A stretch of 64,000 bases of DNA from Streptomyces cyaneus (GCF_004028635.1 NZ_ML138678.1:1054001-1118000), one strand, 5' to 3'. Positions 24,306 through 33,643 are shown, numbered from the stretch's first letter. Translations and numbers: made by a program. Notes: a model not told the origin generated them from the sequence alone.

Positions 24306-25193
24306 ATGGGATGGCGGCTGACCCTGCGCCCGTACGTCCTGATCGTCCCCGCCCTGCTGCTGACCTGCGGGATCCTCTACCCCTTCGGACTCGGCCTCTA
24401 CTACACGCTGTTCGACTTCTCGGCGAGCAAACCGCAGCCGGACATGGTGCGGTTCGAGAACTACGAGACCGTCTTCACGCAGGAGGCCTTCTGGAACTCG
24501 GCATGGGTGACGGTGCTGTACGCGGTCGGGGCGGCTGCCGTCGAGACCGTCCTCGGGGTCGCCGTGGCCCTGCTGCTGCACCGGTCGACGATCGTCGGGC
24601 GGGTGCTGGAGAAGATCCTCATCCTGCCGCTGATGATCGCCCCCGTCATCGCGGCGATCATCTGGAAGCTGATGCTCCAGCCGTCCGTCGGGGTGATCAA
24701 CTACCTGCTGAAACCCTTCGGGCTGGGCGGAGTCCAGTGGACGGACACCCCGACCGGCGCACTGCTGTCGTCCATCGCCGTGGACGTCTGGGTCTACACC
24801 CCGTTCGTGGCGATCCTCGCCCTCGCCGGCCTGCGTTCGCTGCCCACCTCCCCCTTCGAGGCGGCCGCCGTCGACGGGGCGGGCTGGTGGTACACCTTCC
24901 GGCGGCTGACGCTGCCGATGCTGTGGCCGTACGTCCTCGTCGCGGTGATCTTCCGGTTCATGGACTCGCTGAAGGTGTTCGACATCATCTACGCCCTGAC
25001 GGAGGGCGGCCCGGGCGACTCGACCGTCGTCCTGCAGATCCGGGCGTATCTGGAGGCGATCCGCTTCCAGCGGTACTCCTTCGGGATCAGCTACACGATC
25101 GTGCTGTGGGCCGTGGTGTATCTCGCCGCGATGGTGCTGGTGAAGCACCTGGGGAAGATCCAGCGGAAGGCGGCGGAGGTGGCTGCCAAGTGA
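24306..25193 (+). CDS. Sugar ABC transporter permease (MalF/UgpA-like)
   Basis: A 295-residue permease with six helices. The ATG at 24306 is 4 bp after the binding-protein stop; longer in-frame starts inside that gene are rejected. The EAA loop EAAAVDGAGWWYTFRRLTLPML lies at about 183-204. NVL-type features such as QPSVGVINYLL (about 125-135) match MalF/UgpA relatives. Its last four bases overlap the next permease (GTGA). With its partner it forms the membrane channel of the transporter. Confidence 0.93.
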   Translation: MGWRLTLRPYVLIVPALLLTCGILYPFGLGLYYTLFDFSASKPQPDMVRFENYETVFTQEAFWNSAWVTVLYAVGAAAVETVLGVAVALLLHRSTIVGRVLEKILILPLMIAPVIAAIIWKLMLQPSVGVINYLLKPFGLGGVQWTDTPTGALLSSIAVDVWVYTPFVAILALAGLRSLPTSPFEAAAVDGAGWWYTFRRLTLPMLWPYVLVAVIFRFMDSLKVFDIIYALTEGGPGDSTVVLQIRAYLEAIRFQRYSFGISYTIVLWAVVYLAAMVLVKHLGKIQRKAAEVAAK

Positions 25194-26020
25194 CGCTCAG
25201 GAAACGGCTGTCGGGGTGGCTCGCGGACGCCGCCCTCATCCTCTACTTCGTCTTCGCGCTGTTCCCGATCGCCTGGATGGTGATCCTGTCGCTGAAGCCC
25301 ACGAACCAGCTCTTCTCCACCTACTTCTCCTTCTCGCCCACGCTCGACGGCTACCGCACGGTCCTCGGCGACAGCGAGGGCATCCCGTTCGTCCGGTTCT
25401 TCGTCAACAGCCTGGTCGTGTCGCTGGGCGCGGTGGCCCTGTCGCTCCTCGTCGGCCTTCCGGCGGCGTACGCCTCGGCGCGCTGGCGGTTCAAGGGCTC
25501 CGAGAACCTGATGTTCACGCTGCTGTCGTTCCGGTTCGCGCCCGAACTGACCGTGATCATCCCGCTGTTCGTGCTGTACCAGAAGCTCGGGCTGTTCGAC
25601 ACGTACGTCGGCATGGTGTGGGTGCTCCAGCTGGTCACACTGCCGCTGATCGTGTGGATCATGCGGTCGTACTTCGCCGACCTCACACCCGAGCTGGAGC
25701 AGGCGGCGCTGCTGGACGGCTACAGCCGCAAGCAGGCGTTCTTCAAAGTGGCGATCCCACTGGTCAAGCCCGGTATCGCGGCCGTGTCGCTGCTCGCCTT
25801 CATCTTCGCCTGGAACAACTTCGTCTTCCCCCTCATCCTCACCTCCAACGAGGCCCAGACCGTGACCGTCGGCGCCCTGTCCTTCCTAGGCGGCGACCGG
25901 CCCAAGTACAACCTCACGGCCGCGGCCGCGCTGGTCTCCGTCGTACCGCCGCTGCTGCTCGCGCTGACGATCCAGCGGTATCTGGTGCGGGGGCTGTCGT
26001 TCGGGGCGGTGAAGTCATGA
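25190..26020 (+). CDS. Sugar ABC transporter permease (MalG/UgpE-like)
   Basis: A 276-residue permease started at the GTG at 25190, overlapping the previous stop by 4 bp. Six helices are evident. The EAA loop ELEQAALLDGYSRKQAFFKVAIPLVKPG at about 165-192 is of MalG type, and FIFAWNNFVFPLILTSNEAQTVTVG follows at about 206-230. It overlaps the ATPase gene by ATGA. Confidence 0.93.
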   Translation: MTLRKRLSGWLADAALILYFVFALFPIAWMVILSLKPTNQLFSTYFSFSPTLDGYRTVLGDSEGIPFVRFFVNSLVVSLGAVALSLLVGLPAAYASARWRFKGSENLMFTLLSFRFAPELTVIIPLFVLYQKLGLFDTYVGMVWVLQLVTLPLIVWIMRSYFADLTPELEQAALLDGYSRKQAFFKVAIPLVKPGIAAVSLLAFIFAWNNFVFPLILTSNEAQTVTVGALSFLGGDRPKYNLTAAAALVSVVPPLLLALTIQRYLVRGLSFGAVKS

Positions 26021-27111
26021 GCACGGCCATCGCGCTGCGCGGGATCCGCAAGACGTACGGGAAGAACACGGCCCTCGACGGACTGGAACTGGACGTGGCG
26101 GAGGGCGAGTTCTTCTGTCTGCTCGGCCCGTCCGGCGCGGGCAAGACAACCACCCTCAAAACGGTCGCCGGCCTCGAACAGCCCGATGCCGGCACGGTCG
26201 AACTCGACGGCAAGGACATGCGGGGCGTCGAGCCCTACGACCGTGGCGTCGCGATGTGCTTCGAGAGCTACGCCCTCTACCCGCACAAGTCGGCCTACGA
26301 CAACCTCGCCTCGCCGCTCCGCTCCCCGCGCCACCGCCTCCCCGCCGCGCAGGCCCGGGAGCGGATCGGTGAGATCGCCGAACTCCTCGGCATCTCCGCC
26401 CTGTTGGACCGCCCGGTCGGCCGGCTCTCCAACGGCCAGCGGCAGCGCGTCGCCCTCGGCCGGGTCCTGGTCCGCCCCGCCCGCGCCTTCCTCCTCGACG
26501 AGCCCCTCTCCCACCTCGACGCCAAGCTGCGCCAGCAGATGCGGGCCGAGCTGAAGGCGATCGGGGCCGTGCAGCGCACGACCACCCTGTACGTCACCCA
26601 CGACTCCGTCGAGGCGCTGGCGCTCGGCGACCGGATCGGGGTCATCCGGGACGGGCGGCTCGTGCAGACGGGCACGCGGGAGGAGATCTGGTACCGGCCC
26701 TCCGACACGGAGGTCGCGCGGGCCTTCGGACGGCCGCGGATCAATCTGCTGCCGGGAGTGGTGACGCAGGACGGGGGGTTCCGTTCGGCGGACGGGACGA
26801 TCGAGCTGCCGGTCGGTGCGCAGGCGGCTCCCGGCACCGACGTACTGATCGGGCTGCGCCCCCGCGACATCACCCTGCACGGCCCCGGGCACGAGCTCAC
26901 CGGCACCGTCTATGTCACCGAGGTGCTCGGGCGGTCCGTCGAGGTCACCGTCCGGCTGGGCGAGCAACAGGTGTCGCTGGTCGCCCCGCGCTCCGACACG
27001 ACGGGGCTGCGGCCCGACGATCCGGTCCGGCTGTCGGTCCGGCCTGAGAACCTGCTGCTGTTCGAGGCCGACCGGCCGGAGCGCCCAGGACGACGGATCG
27101 AGACACGATGA
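26017..27111 (+). CDS. Sugar ABC transporter ATPase 1 (MalK/UgpC-like, variant Q-loop)
   Basis: A 364-residue ATPase with a C-terminal OB-fold (TOBE) regulatory region. Walker A is GPSGAGKTT (about 36-44). At the Q-loop position, usually FQSYALYP, this protein has CFESYALYPH, a Gln-to-Glu change. The signature is LSNGQRQRVALGRVL instead of LSGGQ, and Walker B is [12 protein letters not shown]. It overlaps both neighbours by 4 bp. A second, different ATPase gene lies 830 bp downstream, so the transporter may use an ATPase heterodimer, as reported for the rhizobial glycerol transporter GlpSTPQV (from memory). Confidence 0.92.
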   Translation: MSTAIALRGIRKTYGKNTALDGLELDVAEGEFFCLLGPSGAGKTTTLKTVAGLEQPDAGTVELDGKDMRGVEPYDRGVAMCFESYALYPHKSAYDNLASPLRSPRHRLPAAQARERIGEIAELLGISALLDRPVGRLSNGQRQRVALGRVLVRPARAFLLDEPLSHLDAKLRQQMRAELKAIGAVQRTTTLYVTHDSVEALALGDRIGVIRDGRLVQTGTREEIWYRPSDTEVARAFGRPRINLLPGVVTQDGGFRSADGTIELPVGAQAAPGTDVLIGLRPRDITLHGPGHELTGTVYVTEVLGRSVEVTVRLGEQQVSLVAPRSDTTGLRPDDPVRLSVRPENLLLFEADRPERPGRRIETR

Positions 27112-27962
27112 GCACCAGCAACAGCACCCCGCAACAGGGTCCCGCCGCCCGTCAGGCCGCCATGGCCGAGCGGGTCCTCGCCGACGGCTCCGCGACGGCC
27201 GCCGAGCTGGCCGAGCACTTCGGGGTGAGCCTGATGACGATCCACCGCGACCTCGACGAGCTGGAACGGCAGGGCATCGTAAGGAAGTTCAGGGGCGGAG
27301 TGACGGCCCAGCCGTCCGGTGTCTTCGAGTCGAACGTGCAGTACCGCCTGAAGACCATGCGCGCCGAGAAGGCCGCCGTCGCCGACCGCGCGCTGAAGCT
27401 GATCGAGCCCGGCATGGCGATCATGCTGGACGACTCCACCTCCACCCTGGAGATAGCCCGCAGACTGCGCCTCGGCGAGACAACCCCCCTCACGGTCGTC
27501 ACCAACTTCCTGGAGGCGATCAATCTCCTCTCCGACCAGCGCGGCATCCACCTGATGGCCCTCGGCGGCGACTACGACCCGCTGCACTCGTCGTTCCTCG
27601 GCGTGTCCTGCGTCGAGGCGATAGAGCAGCTGCGCGTGGACGTCTGCTTCGCGTCGACGTCGGCCGTGCGCGGGGGTTACGCCTACCACCAGGAGCAGCA
27701 CATCGTGTCGGTGAAGCGGGCCATGCTCGACGCGGCCGCCCGCAACGTCCTGCTGATCGACCACACCAAGCTCGCCAGGGTCGCCCTGCACCGGGTGGTC
27801 CCGCTCTCCCGCTTCGACCTGCTCCTCGTGGACGACGGGGCGTCGGCTCAGGCGCTGCGGGACCTGGACGAGCACAAGGTCACCTACGAAGTCTGCGCCC
27901 GGACAGGTCCTGGGGCACCGACCGTGACGAAGGGCAGCGATGACCGAGCTGGAGCTACGTGA
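27108..27962 (+). CDS. DeoR-family transcriptional regulator
   Basis: A 284-residue repressor-type protein. The N-terminal helix-turn-helix reads [36 protein letters not shown] (about 26-62), the standard DeoR motif. The DeoR sensor domain follows, with [13 protein letters not shown] and VFCT-like [10 protein letters not shown] blocks that bind sugar phosphates. It is embedded in the transporter operon, overlapping the upstream ATPase by 4 bp and the downstream one by 23 bp, so it should be the local regulator. A phosphorylated product of the FGGY kinases is a plausible inducer. Confidence 0.93.
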   Translation: MSTSNSTPQQGPAARQAAMAERVLADGSATAAELAEHFGVSLMTIHRDLDELERQGIVRKFRGGVTAQPSGVFESNVQYRLKTMRAEKAAVADRALKLIEPGMAIMLDDSTSTLEIARRLRLGETTPLTVVTNFLEAINLLSDQRGIHLMALGGDYDPLHSSFLGVSCVEAIEQLRVDVCFASTSAVRGGYAYHQEQHIVSVKRAMLDAAARNVLLIDHTKLARVALHRVVPLSRFDLLLVDDGASAQALRDLDEHKVTYEVCARTGPGAPTVTKGSDDRAGAT

Positions 27963-29019
27963 TCTGCGCAAGACCTATTCGGCGCGGGGCCGACCGTCGG
28001 TGGAGGCCGTACGCGGCATCGACCTGACCCTGCGCTCCGGCGAGCTGCTCGGCCTCCTCGGCCCGTCGGGCTGCGGAAAGTCGACCACCCTGCGGATGAT
28101 CGCCGGCCTGGAGACGGTGACCGGCGGGGACATCCTGGTCGGCGGTTCGTCGGTGACCGCCCGCCCGGCGCAGCAACGCAACATCGGCGTCGCCTTCGAG
28201 AACTACGCCCTCTACCCACCCCTGACGGTGGCGGAGAACCTGGCCTTCGGCCTGAAGGCCCGCAGACGAGCCGACCGGGGCGACGTCGACCGCAAGGTCA
28301 AGGAGATCGCCGAACGAGTCGACCTCACCCCCCTTCTCGACGCCCGCCCCGCCGGCCTCTCCAGCGGCCAGAAGCAGCGCGTGTCCCTGGCTCGCGCCCT
28401 GATCCGCGAACCGGACGTGCTGCTCCTGGACGAACCCCTGTCCCACCTCGACGCGGCCCAGCGCGACACGACCCGCCGCGAACTCAAACGCATCCAACGC
28501 GACCTGGGCCACACCACCATCCTGGTCACCCACGACCAGGAGGAGGCCCTCTCCCTCGCCGACCGGATCGCCGTGATGAAGGACGGCGTCATCCAACAGC
28601 TCGGCACCCCCTACGAGATCTACGACAGCCCGGCCAACGTGTTCGTCGCGGACTTCGTCGGCGAGCCCGCGATCAACCTCCTGCCCGGCATCGCGGACAC
28701 CGACGCCCACGCCCGCCTCTCCGACACCCTGCGGATCGCCCTGCCGGTACCGGTGACGGCAGGCCGGAAGGTGATCGTCGGGATCCGCCCGGAGGACCTG
28801 GCACTCACCGGCGCCGACGGCCTTCCGGCCCGCGTCGTGGCCCACGAGCCCCTCCTCGAATCGGGCATCGCGACCCTCGCCCTCGACGGCGTCGAACGCC
28901 CCCTCGTCGTCCTCACCGCCCCCGAGGTACGCCTCGCCCACGACGACCGCGTCCACGTCACCGCCGACCCTCACCTCACCCATGTCTTCGACGCCGAGAC
29001 AGGAGACTCCCTTCGATGA
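27940..29019 (+). CDS. Sugar ABC transporter ATPase 2 (UgpC/GlpT-like, variant Q-loop)
   Basis: A 359-residue ATPase of the MalK/UgpC group. Walker A is GPSGCGKST, Walker B is [12 protein letters not shown] and the H-loop is [11 protein letters not shown]. As in ATPase 1, Glu replaces Gln in the Q-loop ([10 protein letters not shown]), and the signature is [20 protein letters not shown] region follows (about 240-355). It starts inside the DeoR gene's end and overlaps the dehydrogenase by ATGA. Having both ATPases in one operon argues for a mixed dimer; they are clearly not recent duplicates of each other. Confidence 0.92.
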   Translation: MTELELRDLRKTYSARGRPSVEAVRGIDLTLRSGELLGLLGPSGCGKSTTLRMIAGLETVTGGDILVGGSSVTARPAQQRNIGVAFENYALYPPLTVAENLAFGLKARRRADRGDVDRKVKEIAERVDLTPLLDARPAGLSSGQKQRVSLARALIREPDVLLLDEPLSHLDAAQRDTTRRELKRIQRDLGHTTILVTHDQEEALSLADRIAVMKDGVIQQLGTPYEIYDSPANVFVADFVGEPAINLLPGIADTDAHARLSDTLRIALPVPVTAGRKVIVGIRPEDLALTGADGLPARVVAHEPLLESGIATLALDGVERPLVVLTAPEVRLAHDDRVHVTADPHLTHVFDAETGDSLR

Positions 29020-30044
29020 CCAACGGGAACAGCGTGCGCGTGGTGGCCGCAGGCGATCACTTCATCCTGCCGTCGCTCATCACCGAGGCGCTCGGTCACC
29101 AACTCACCTGCGACGTGGACGAATTGACTCTCGGCTGGCCCCTTGATCCCTTCGGCCCGGTGGCCGAGGTGACGGAGGCGAGTGACGCCGAGGACGAGCT
29201 GATCGACGCGCTGGCGGGTGCGCAGGTGCTGGTCACCCAGATGGGCCCGGTGACCGAACGCGTCCTCGACGCCTGCCCGGACCTGCGGCTGGTGGTCGTG
29301 TGCCGGGGCGGCCCGGTCAACGTCAACCTGGACGCGGCCAAGCGACACGACGTCCGCGTCTGTTACGCCCCCGGCCGCAACGCCGCCGCCACCGCCGAGT
29401 TCACCGTCGGCCTGATGCTGGCGGCCCTGCGCCGGATCCCGCAGGCCCATGACCTCCTGGCCCGGCAGGGCAGTTGGGAGGGGGCGACGTACTACACGTA
29501 CGAGCACAGCGGCCTGGAGCTGGAGGACCTGCCGGTCGGACTCGTCGGCTACGGGGCGGTGGGCAGCAGGGTCGCACGCGTGCTGTGCGCGTTCGGTGCG
29601 CGGGTCATGGTGTACGACCCGTACGTCCACGGCGAGATCCACGGCCTGCGGATCACCTCCCTCGACGACCTCCTGCGCCGCTCCCGCGTCATCACCCTGC
29701 ACGCCCGCCTCACCACCGAGACCCGCGACCTGATCGGCGCCCGCGAACTCGCCCTGCTGCCCCAGGGCTCGGTGGTCGTGAACGCGGCACGGGGGCCGCT
29801 GCTGGACGAGGAGGCGCTGTGCGACGCGCTGGAGAGCGGGCACTTGTCGGCCGCGGCCCTGGACACCTACGTACAGGAACCCCTGCCCCCGCACTCACGG
29901 CTGCACGCCCTCGCCGACCGCGTGGTCCTTACCCCACACCTGGGCGGAGCGTCCCGCGCGGTGGCGGAGAAGGCGGCGGCGATCGCGGCGGCGGAGGTGG
30001 GCCGCTGGGCGCGTGGAAAGCCACTCGCGCACTGCCTGACCTGA
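29016..30044 (+). CDS. D-isomer-specific 2-hydroxyacid dehydrogenase
   Basis: A 342-residue NAD(P)-dependent dehydrogenase of the phosphoglycerate/erythronate dehydrogenase group. The catalytic set is visible: Arg in [15 protein letters not shown] (about 248-262), Glu in the following VQEPLPP block, and His in LTPHLGGAS (about 308-316). The nucleotide-binding loop is [17 protein letters not shown] (about 175-191). In polyol and sugar-acid pathways such enzymes oxidise D-hydroxyacids; the substrate here is unknown. It overlaps the ATPase gene by 4 bp and is the last gene of the tightly packed part of the operon. Confidence 0.88.
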   Translation: MTNGNSVRVVAAGDHFILPSLITEALGHQLTCDVDELTLGWPLDPFGPVAEVTEASDAEDELIDALAGAQVLVTQMGPVTERVLDACPDLRLVVVCRGGPVNVNLDAAKRHDVRVCYAPGRNAAATAEFTVGLMLAALRRIPQAHDLLARQGSWEGATYYTYEHSGLELEDLPVGLVGYGAVGSRVARVLCAFGARVMVYDPYVHGEIHGLRITSLDDLLRRSRVITLHARLTTETRDLIGARELALLPQGSVVVNAARGPLLDEEALCDALESGHLSAAALDTYVQEPLPPHSRLHALADRVVLTPHLGGASRAVAEKAAAIAAAEVGRWARGKPLAHCLT

Positions 30045-30132
30045 GAGCCGGTTGCGCGAGAGCCGGTTTCGGGCGCGTGCCCACCAACCTCACCGGGCCG
30101 ACGACACCGGCCGCGAGGGAGCCGAAGGGCGC

Positions 30133-30218
30133 GCCGGTGTCGAGACGGCTGGGGGTACCCCCTCTGGGGGAGCGCGGAGGCGCGAAGCGCTGAGCACGAT
30201 CGCCGTCTCGACACCGGC
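30133..30218. repeat. Long inverted repeat between dehydrogenase and kinase
   Basis: GCCGGTGTCGAGACGGC (30133-30149) and GCCGTCTCGACACCGGC (30202-30218) are a perfect 17-bp inverted repeat around 52 bp that hold GGGGGTACCCCC. It occupies most of the 269-bp gap and may be an attenuator, an mRNA-processing hairpin or a small mobile (MITE-like) element. Confidence 0.75.
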
Positions 30219-30313
30219 TGAAAGCGCCCGGAGGCGACCGAGCCAAACATTCGGCACACCGGCTGCAAAAGGTACGTCCAAGCCGACCGAGCAAAAACAT
30301 GAGGAGCCGCGTC

Positions 30314-31738
30314 ATGTACGTCGGTATCGATGTAGGCACGTCCACGGTGAAGGCCGCAGCCTTCGACGCCACCGGCCGTGAACTGGCCGTCGCGGCCCGC
30401 CCGGTGGGCCTCGCGCTGCACGGCGGGGTGGTCGAGCAGGACATGGACGAGCTGTACGGCGCGGTCGTCGCCGTGCTCCAGGAGGTCACGGAACGCGCCC
30501 CGGACCCGGTCGCCCTGGCCGGCCTGACCGGACAGGGCGACGGCGTATGGCTGGTCGACGGGGACGGGCGACCGGTGCGGCCCGCCGCCTCCTGGATGGA
30601 CGGGCGGGCGCATGAAGTGGTCGACCGCTGGCTGGCGGACGGCACGTTCGAGACGGTGTTCCGGCGGACGGGGAGCGCGATGTTCCCAGGGTGTCCGGGG
30701 CCGCTGCTGGCGTGGCTGGACAGTCACGAGCCGAAGGCGCTGGATGCCGCGAGGGCCGCCCTGTACTGCAAGGACATGGTGTTCCAGCGGCTGACCGGGA
30801 CGGGGCCGACGACGGACGTCTCGGACGCGTCGATGCCGTTCCTGGACCCACACACCCGGACGTACGACAACCGGGTCGTCGAACTGCTCGGTCTGACCCA
30901 CCGCCGCGGACTCCTCGCCCCCGTCAGCGACCCGATCGCGACCGCGCGGACCCGCGGGGAGGGACTGCCGGCCGGGACGCGGATCGCGAACGGGCCGTAC
31001 GATCTGCCGGCCTGCGCGCTCGGCGCCGGGGTGACGTCGCCGGGCGACGGTCTCCTCATCGTCGGCACCTGCCTGGCCAGCCTCGTCGCGACCACCGACC
31101 TCGACCTGACCGGTGAGCCGGCCGGCCTGTACATCAACACCGACCGCCCCGGGCACTGGCTGCGTGCGATGCCCGCGATGGTCGGTACGGCGGCGCTGGA
31201 CTGGGTGCTGTCGACGACGGGCGTCCGGCACGAGGAGGTCGACGGGCTGCTGGCCGAGACCCCTCCGGGGGCGAACGGCGTGCGCGTACTGCCGTACTTC
31301 GCCCCCTCCGGTGAACGCGCCCCGTTCGTCGAACCCCGCCTGCGCGCCGAACTGTCCGGTGTCTCCCTGGAGTCGACCCGCGCCGATCTGGTCCGGGCGA
31401 CCTGCGAGGGCATCGGCTACGCGGCCCGGCACTGCCTTCAGGCGGCGGGGCTCACCGGGTCGCTGGCCGTGTGCGGGGGCGGTACGCGCAGCCCTGCCTG
31501 GATGCGGCTGCTGGCCGACGTCCTCGGGCGGCCGCTCAGGGTCGTCGAGGGCGAGGTGGGCGCGCGGGGCGCGGTGCTGGCGGCGGCCGAGCGGTACGGG
31601 GTGGCGCTGGACGCGCGGGCGTGGACGCGGCCGACGGCGGTCGTCGAGCCGGACGCGGGCCGGGCGGCGTACTACACGAAGGGCTATGAGGAACACCTGA
31701 CCCGGCTGACGGAGGCGCGCGGCCGGGCACGTGCCTGA
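30314..31738 (+). CDS. FGGY-family carbohydrate kinase (second)
   Basis: A 474-residue kinase. The ATG at 30314, after GAGGAGCCGCGTC, is preferred over the one at 30299. MYVGIDVGTSTVKAAAF (1-17) is the phosphate loop. The predicted catalytic Asp is in the GPYDLPACALGAG region (about 232), and VCGGGTRSPAWMRLLADVLGRPL (about 385-407) is the FGGY signature. Unlike the divergent kinase at 21234 it resembles L-xylulose/glycerol-type kinases in its short N-terminus, but the substrate is not predictable. Its placement after the dehydrogenase suggests it phosphorylates the sugar or polyol imported by the operon's transporter. Confidence 0.9.
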   Translation: MYVGIDVGTSTVKAAAFDATGRELAVAARPVGLALHGGVVEQDMDELYGAVVAVLQEVTERAPDPVALAGLTGQGDGVWLVDGDGRPVRPAASWMDGRAHEVVDRWLADGTFETVFRRTGSAMFPGCPGPLLAWLDSHEPKALDAARAALYCKDMVFQRLTGTGPTTDVSDASMPFLDPHTRTYDNRVVELLGLTHRRGLLAPVSDPIATARTRGEGLPAGTRIANGPYDLPACALGAGVTSPGDGLLIVGTCLASLVATTDLDLTGEPAGLYINTDRPGHWLRAMPAMVGTAALDWVLSTTGVRHEEVDGLLAETPPGANGVRVLPYFAPSGERAPFVEPRLRAELSGVSLESTRADLVRATCEGIGYAARHCLQAAGLTGSLAVCGGGTRSPAWMRLLADVLGRPLRVVEGEVGARGAVLAAAERYGVALDARAWTRPTAVVEPDAGRAAYYTKGYEEHLTRLTEARGRARA

Positions 31739-31778
31739 AGAGCTGCCTGCCCTCTGCCGTACGACGAAAGGGAGTTGC

Positions 31779-32867
31779 ATGCACCCGAGAGGTAGATCCC
31801 GTCGATCCCTGCTGCTCGCGGCCGCGGGCACCACGGCGGCCGCGGCCGTACCCGTGACGGCGGCGGCCGCCGAGCCGGCTGCGGCGAACACCGTCTCCCG
31901 CCCGCCGGGGCGGCCGATCGTCATCGGCCACCGTGGCGCGGCCGGCTGGCGCCCGGAGCACACGGCGGCCTCGTACACGTACGCCGTGCAGACCGGCGCC
32001 GACTGGATCGAGCCGGACCTGGTGCCGACGAAGGACCATGTGCTGGTGGTGCGGCACGAGAACGAGATCTCGCAGACGACGGACGTGGCGTTCCACCCGG
32101 AGTTCGCGGACCGCCGTACGACGAAGACGGTGGACGGGCGGTCGGTGACCGGCTGGTTCACGGAGGACTTCACGCTGGCGGAGCTGAAGACGCTGCGGGC
32201 GGTGGAGCGGCTGCCGCAAGTCCGCAACCGCAACACCGTGTTCGACGGCCGTGAGGAGGTGCTCACCTTCCAGGAGGTGGTCGACCTGGCGCGCGGGCTG
32301 TCGAAGGCATACGGCCGGACGATCGCCGTCTTCCCGGAGACCAAGCATCCGACGTACTTCCGCGGGCTGGGCCTGGCCCTGGAGCCGAAGCTGGCGGCCG
32401 CGATCCGGCGGGGCCGCCTCGGCCCGCGCGAGTGTGTCGTGCAGTCCTTCGAGCCGACGAGCCTGAAGCGGGTCGCGGCGGAGCGGCTGGGGATACCGCT
32501 GTGGCAGGCGCTGGGGACGACGGGTGGACCGTACGATCTCGTCTCGTCCGGTGATCCGACGACGTACAAGGACATGATGACGCCGGCGGGGCTGCGGGGG
32601 ATCGCCGAGTACGCGGACTGGATCGGGCCGGACAAGTCGTCGGTGGCCGGTACGTCCCTCGTCGCGGACGCGCATGCGGCGGGGCTGCGGATCGGGCCGT
32701 ACACCTTCCGCGCGGAGAACCAGTTCCTGCCGGCGGACTTGCGACGCGGTACCGGAGCCAATGATTTCGGGGACGCGTTCGCGGAGTACGCGCTGTACTA
32801 CGGGCTGGGGGTCGATGCGGTGGTGACCGACTTCCCGGATCTGGCGGTGATGGCGAGGAGGGGTTGA
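31779..32867 (+). CDS. Secreted glycerophosphodiester phosphodiesterase
   Basis: A 362-residue GDPD enzyme hydrolysing glycerophosphodiesters to glycerol 3-phosphate and an alcohol. The ATG at 31779 follows AAAGGGAGTTGC. A long Arg-rich and Ala-rich signal peptide (about 1-35) directs export. The catalytic region begins IGHRGAAGWRPEHT (about 49-62, HRG motif with the conserved Glu-His), and the metal-binding IEPDLVPTKDHVLVVRHE follows. A secreted GDPD behind an importer and sugar kinases fits scavenging of glycerol or glycerol phosphate (inference). Its last 40 codons are the source of the 181-bp tandem array just downstream. Confidence 0.92.
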   Translation: MHPRGRSRRSLLLAAAGTTAAAAVPVTAAAAEPAAANTVSRPPGRPIVIGHRGAAGWRPEHTAASYTYAVQTGADWIEPDLVPTKDHVLVVRHENEISQTTDVAFHPEFADRRTTKTVDGRSVTGWFTEDFTLAELKTLRAVERLPQVRNRNTVFDGREEVLTFQEVVDLARGLSKAYGRTIAVFPETKHPTYFRGLGLALEPKLAAAIRRGRLGPRECVVQSFEPTSLKRVAAERLGIPLWQALGTTGGPYDLVSSGDPTTYKDMMTPAGLRGIAEYADWIGPDKSSVAGTSLVADAHAAGLRIGPYTFRAENQFLPADLRRGTGANDFGDAFAEYALYYGLGVDAVVTDFPDLAVMARRG

Positions 32868-33409
32868 TGACGACGTTCAGACTGTCCGGCCCGACCTGCG
32901 GCGGGGTACCAGAGCGAACGATTTCGGGGACGCCTTCGCGGAGTACGCGCTGTACTACGGGCTGGGGGTCGACGCGGTGGTGACCGCCCGCGGCGGAGCC
33001 GCTGTTCGATGCAGCCCGGATCTGGCGGTGATGGCGAGGAGGGGTTGATGACGACGTTCAGACTGTCCGGCCCGACCTGCGGCGGGGTACCAGAGCGAAC
33101 GATTTCGGGGACGCCTTCGCGGAGTACGCGCTGTACTACGGGCTGGGGGTCGACGCGGTGGTGACCGCCCGCGGCGGAGCCGCTGTTCGATGCAGCCCGG
33201 ATCTGGCGGTGATGGCGAGGAGGGGTTGATGACGACGTTCAGACTGTCCGGCCCGACCTGCGGCGGGGTACCAGAGCGAACGATTTCGGGGACGCCTTCG
33301 CGGAGTACGCGCTGTACTACGGGCTGGGGGTCGACGCGGTGGTGACCGCCCGCGGCGGAGCCGCTGTTCGATGCAGCCCGGATCTGGCGGCGATCGCGAG
33401 GAGGGGTTG
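32841..33409. repeat. 181-bp tandem array, about three units
   Basis: The landmark ATG sits at 32867, 33048, 33229 and 33410, exactly 181 bp apart, each behind GAGGAGGGGTTG. Each unit joins a start resembling the downstream small gene (ATG...CCGACCTGCGG) to a copy of the last 40 codons of the phosphodiesterase, which stays in frame (GTRANDFGDAFAEYALYYGL) up to a TGA. Compared with the parent gene, each copy has about 24 extra bases before PDLAVMARRG. The copies are nearly identical to each other. No full-length gene lies in this 540-bp stretch; each unit could make a 38-residue peptide or a phosphodiesterase tail. Confidence 0.92.
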
Positions 33410-33640
33410 ATGATCAGAAGCCGGGCATGCCCGACCTGCGGCACGATGCAGGAGTTCCGCAGGCTCGACGACAAGGAGAGGGCGGCGGTTCGTGCGGCGA
33501 AGGGGGACCGTCACTTCGTGAACGACCTCTGGCGCTGTACTGCCGTGGGCTGTCTGACGTATTTCCGCGCCGGCAACCTGGGCGACCGCGACCTCCTCCC
33601 CGAGACGTTTCGCAAGGAGGAGGCCGCTGCCGAGGAGTGA
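33410..33640 (+). CDS. Small zinc-ribbon-like protein of unknown function
   Basis: A 76-residue protein. The ATG at 33410 follows GAGGAGGGGTTG. Cysteines occur as CPTC at about 8-11 and as C-x5-C near 42-48 (WRCTAVGCLTYF), which could bind zinc. The family is unknown to me. Its first codons (MIRSRACPTCG) resemble the start repeated in the tandem array upstream (MTTFRLSGPTCG), so the array was probably seeded by duplication across this start. It converges with the DsbA-like gene, the stops being only 3 bp apart. Confidence 0.7.
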   Translation: MIRSRACPTCGTMQEFRRLDDKERAAVRAAKGDRHFVNDLWRCTAVGCLTYFRAGNLGDRDLLPETFRKEEAAAEE

Positions 33641-33643
33641 CCC

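Noticed and set aside
29867..32761. A 964-codon minus-strand frame across the kinase and phosphodiesterase genes
   Set aside because: No motif, and the opposite strand holds two well-formed enzymes with clear starts; typical GC-frame artefact.
32841..33409. CRISPR-like array
   Set aside because: The 181-bp units have no unique spacers or short palindromic repeats and are coding-derived duplications.
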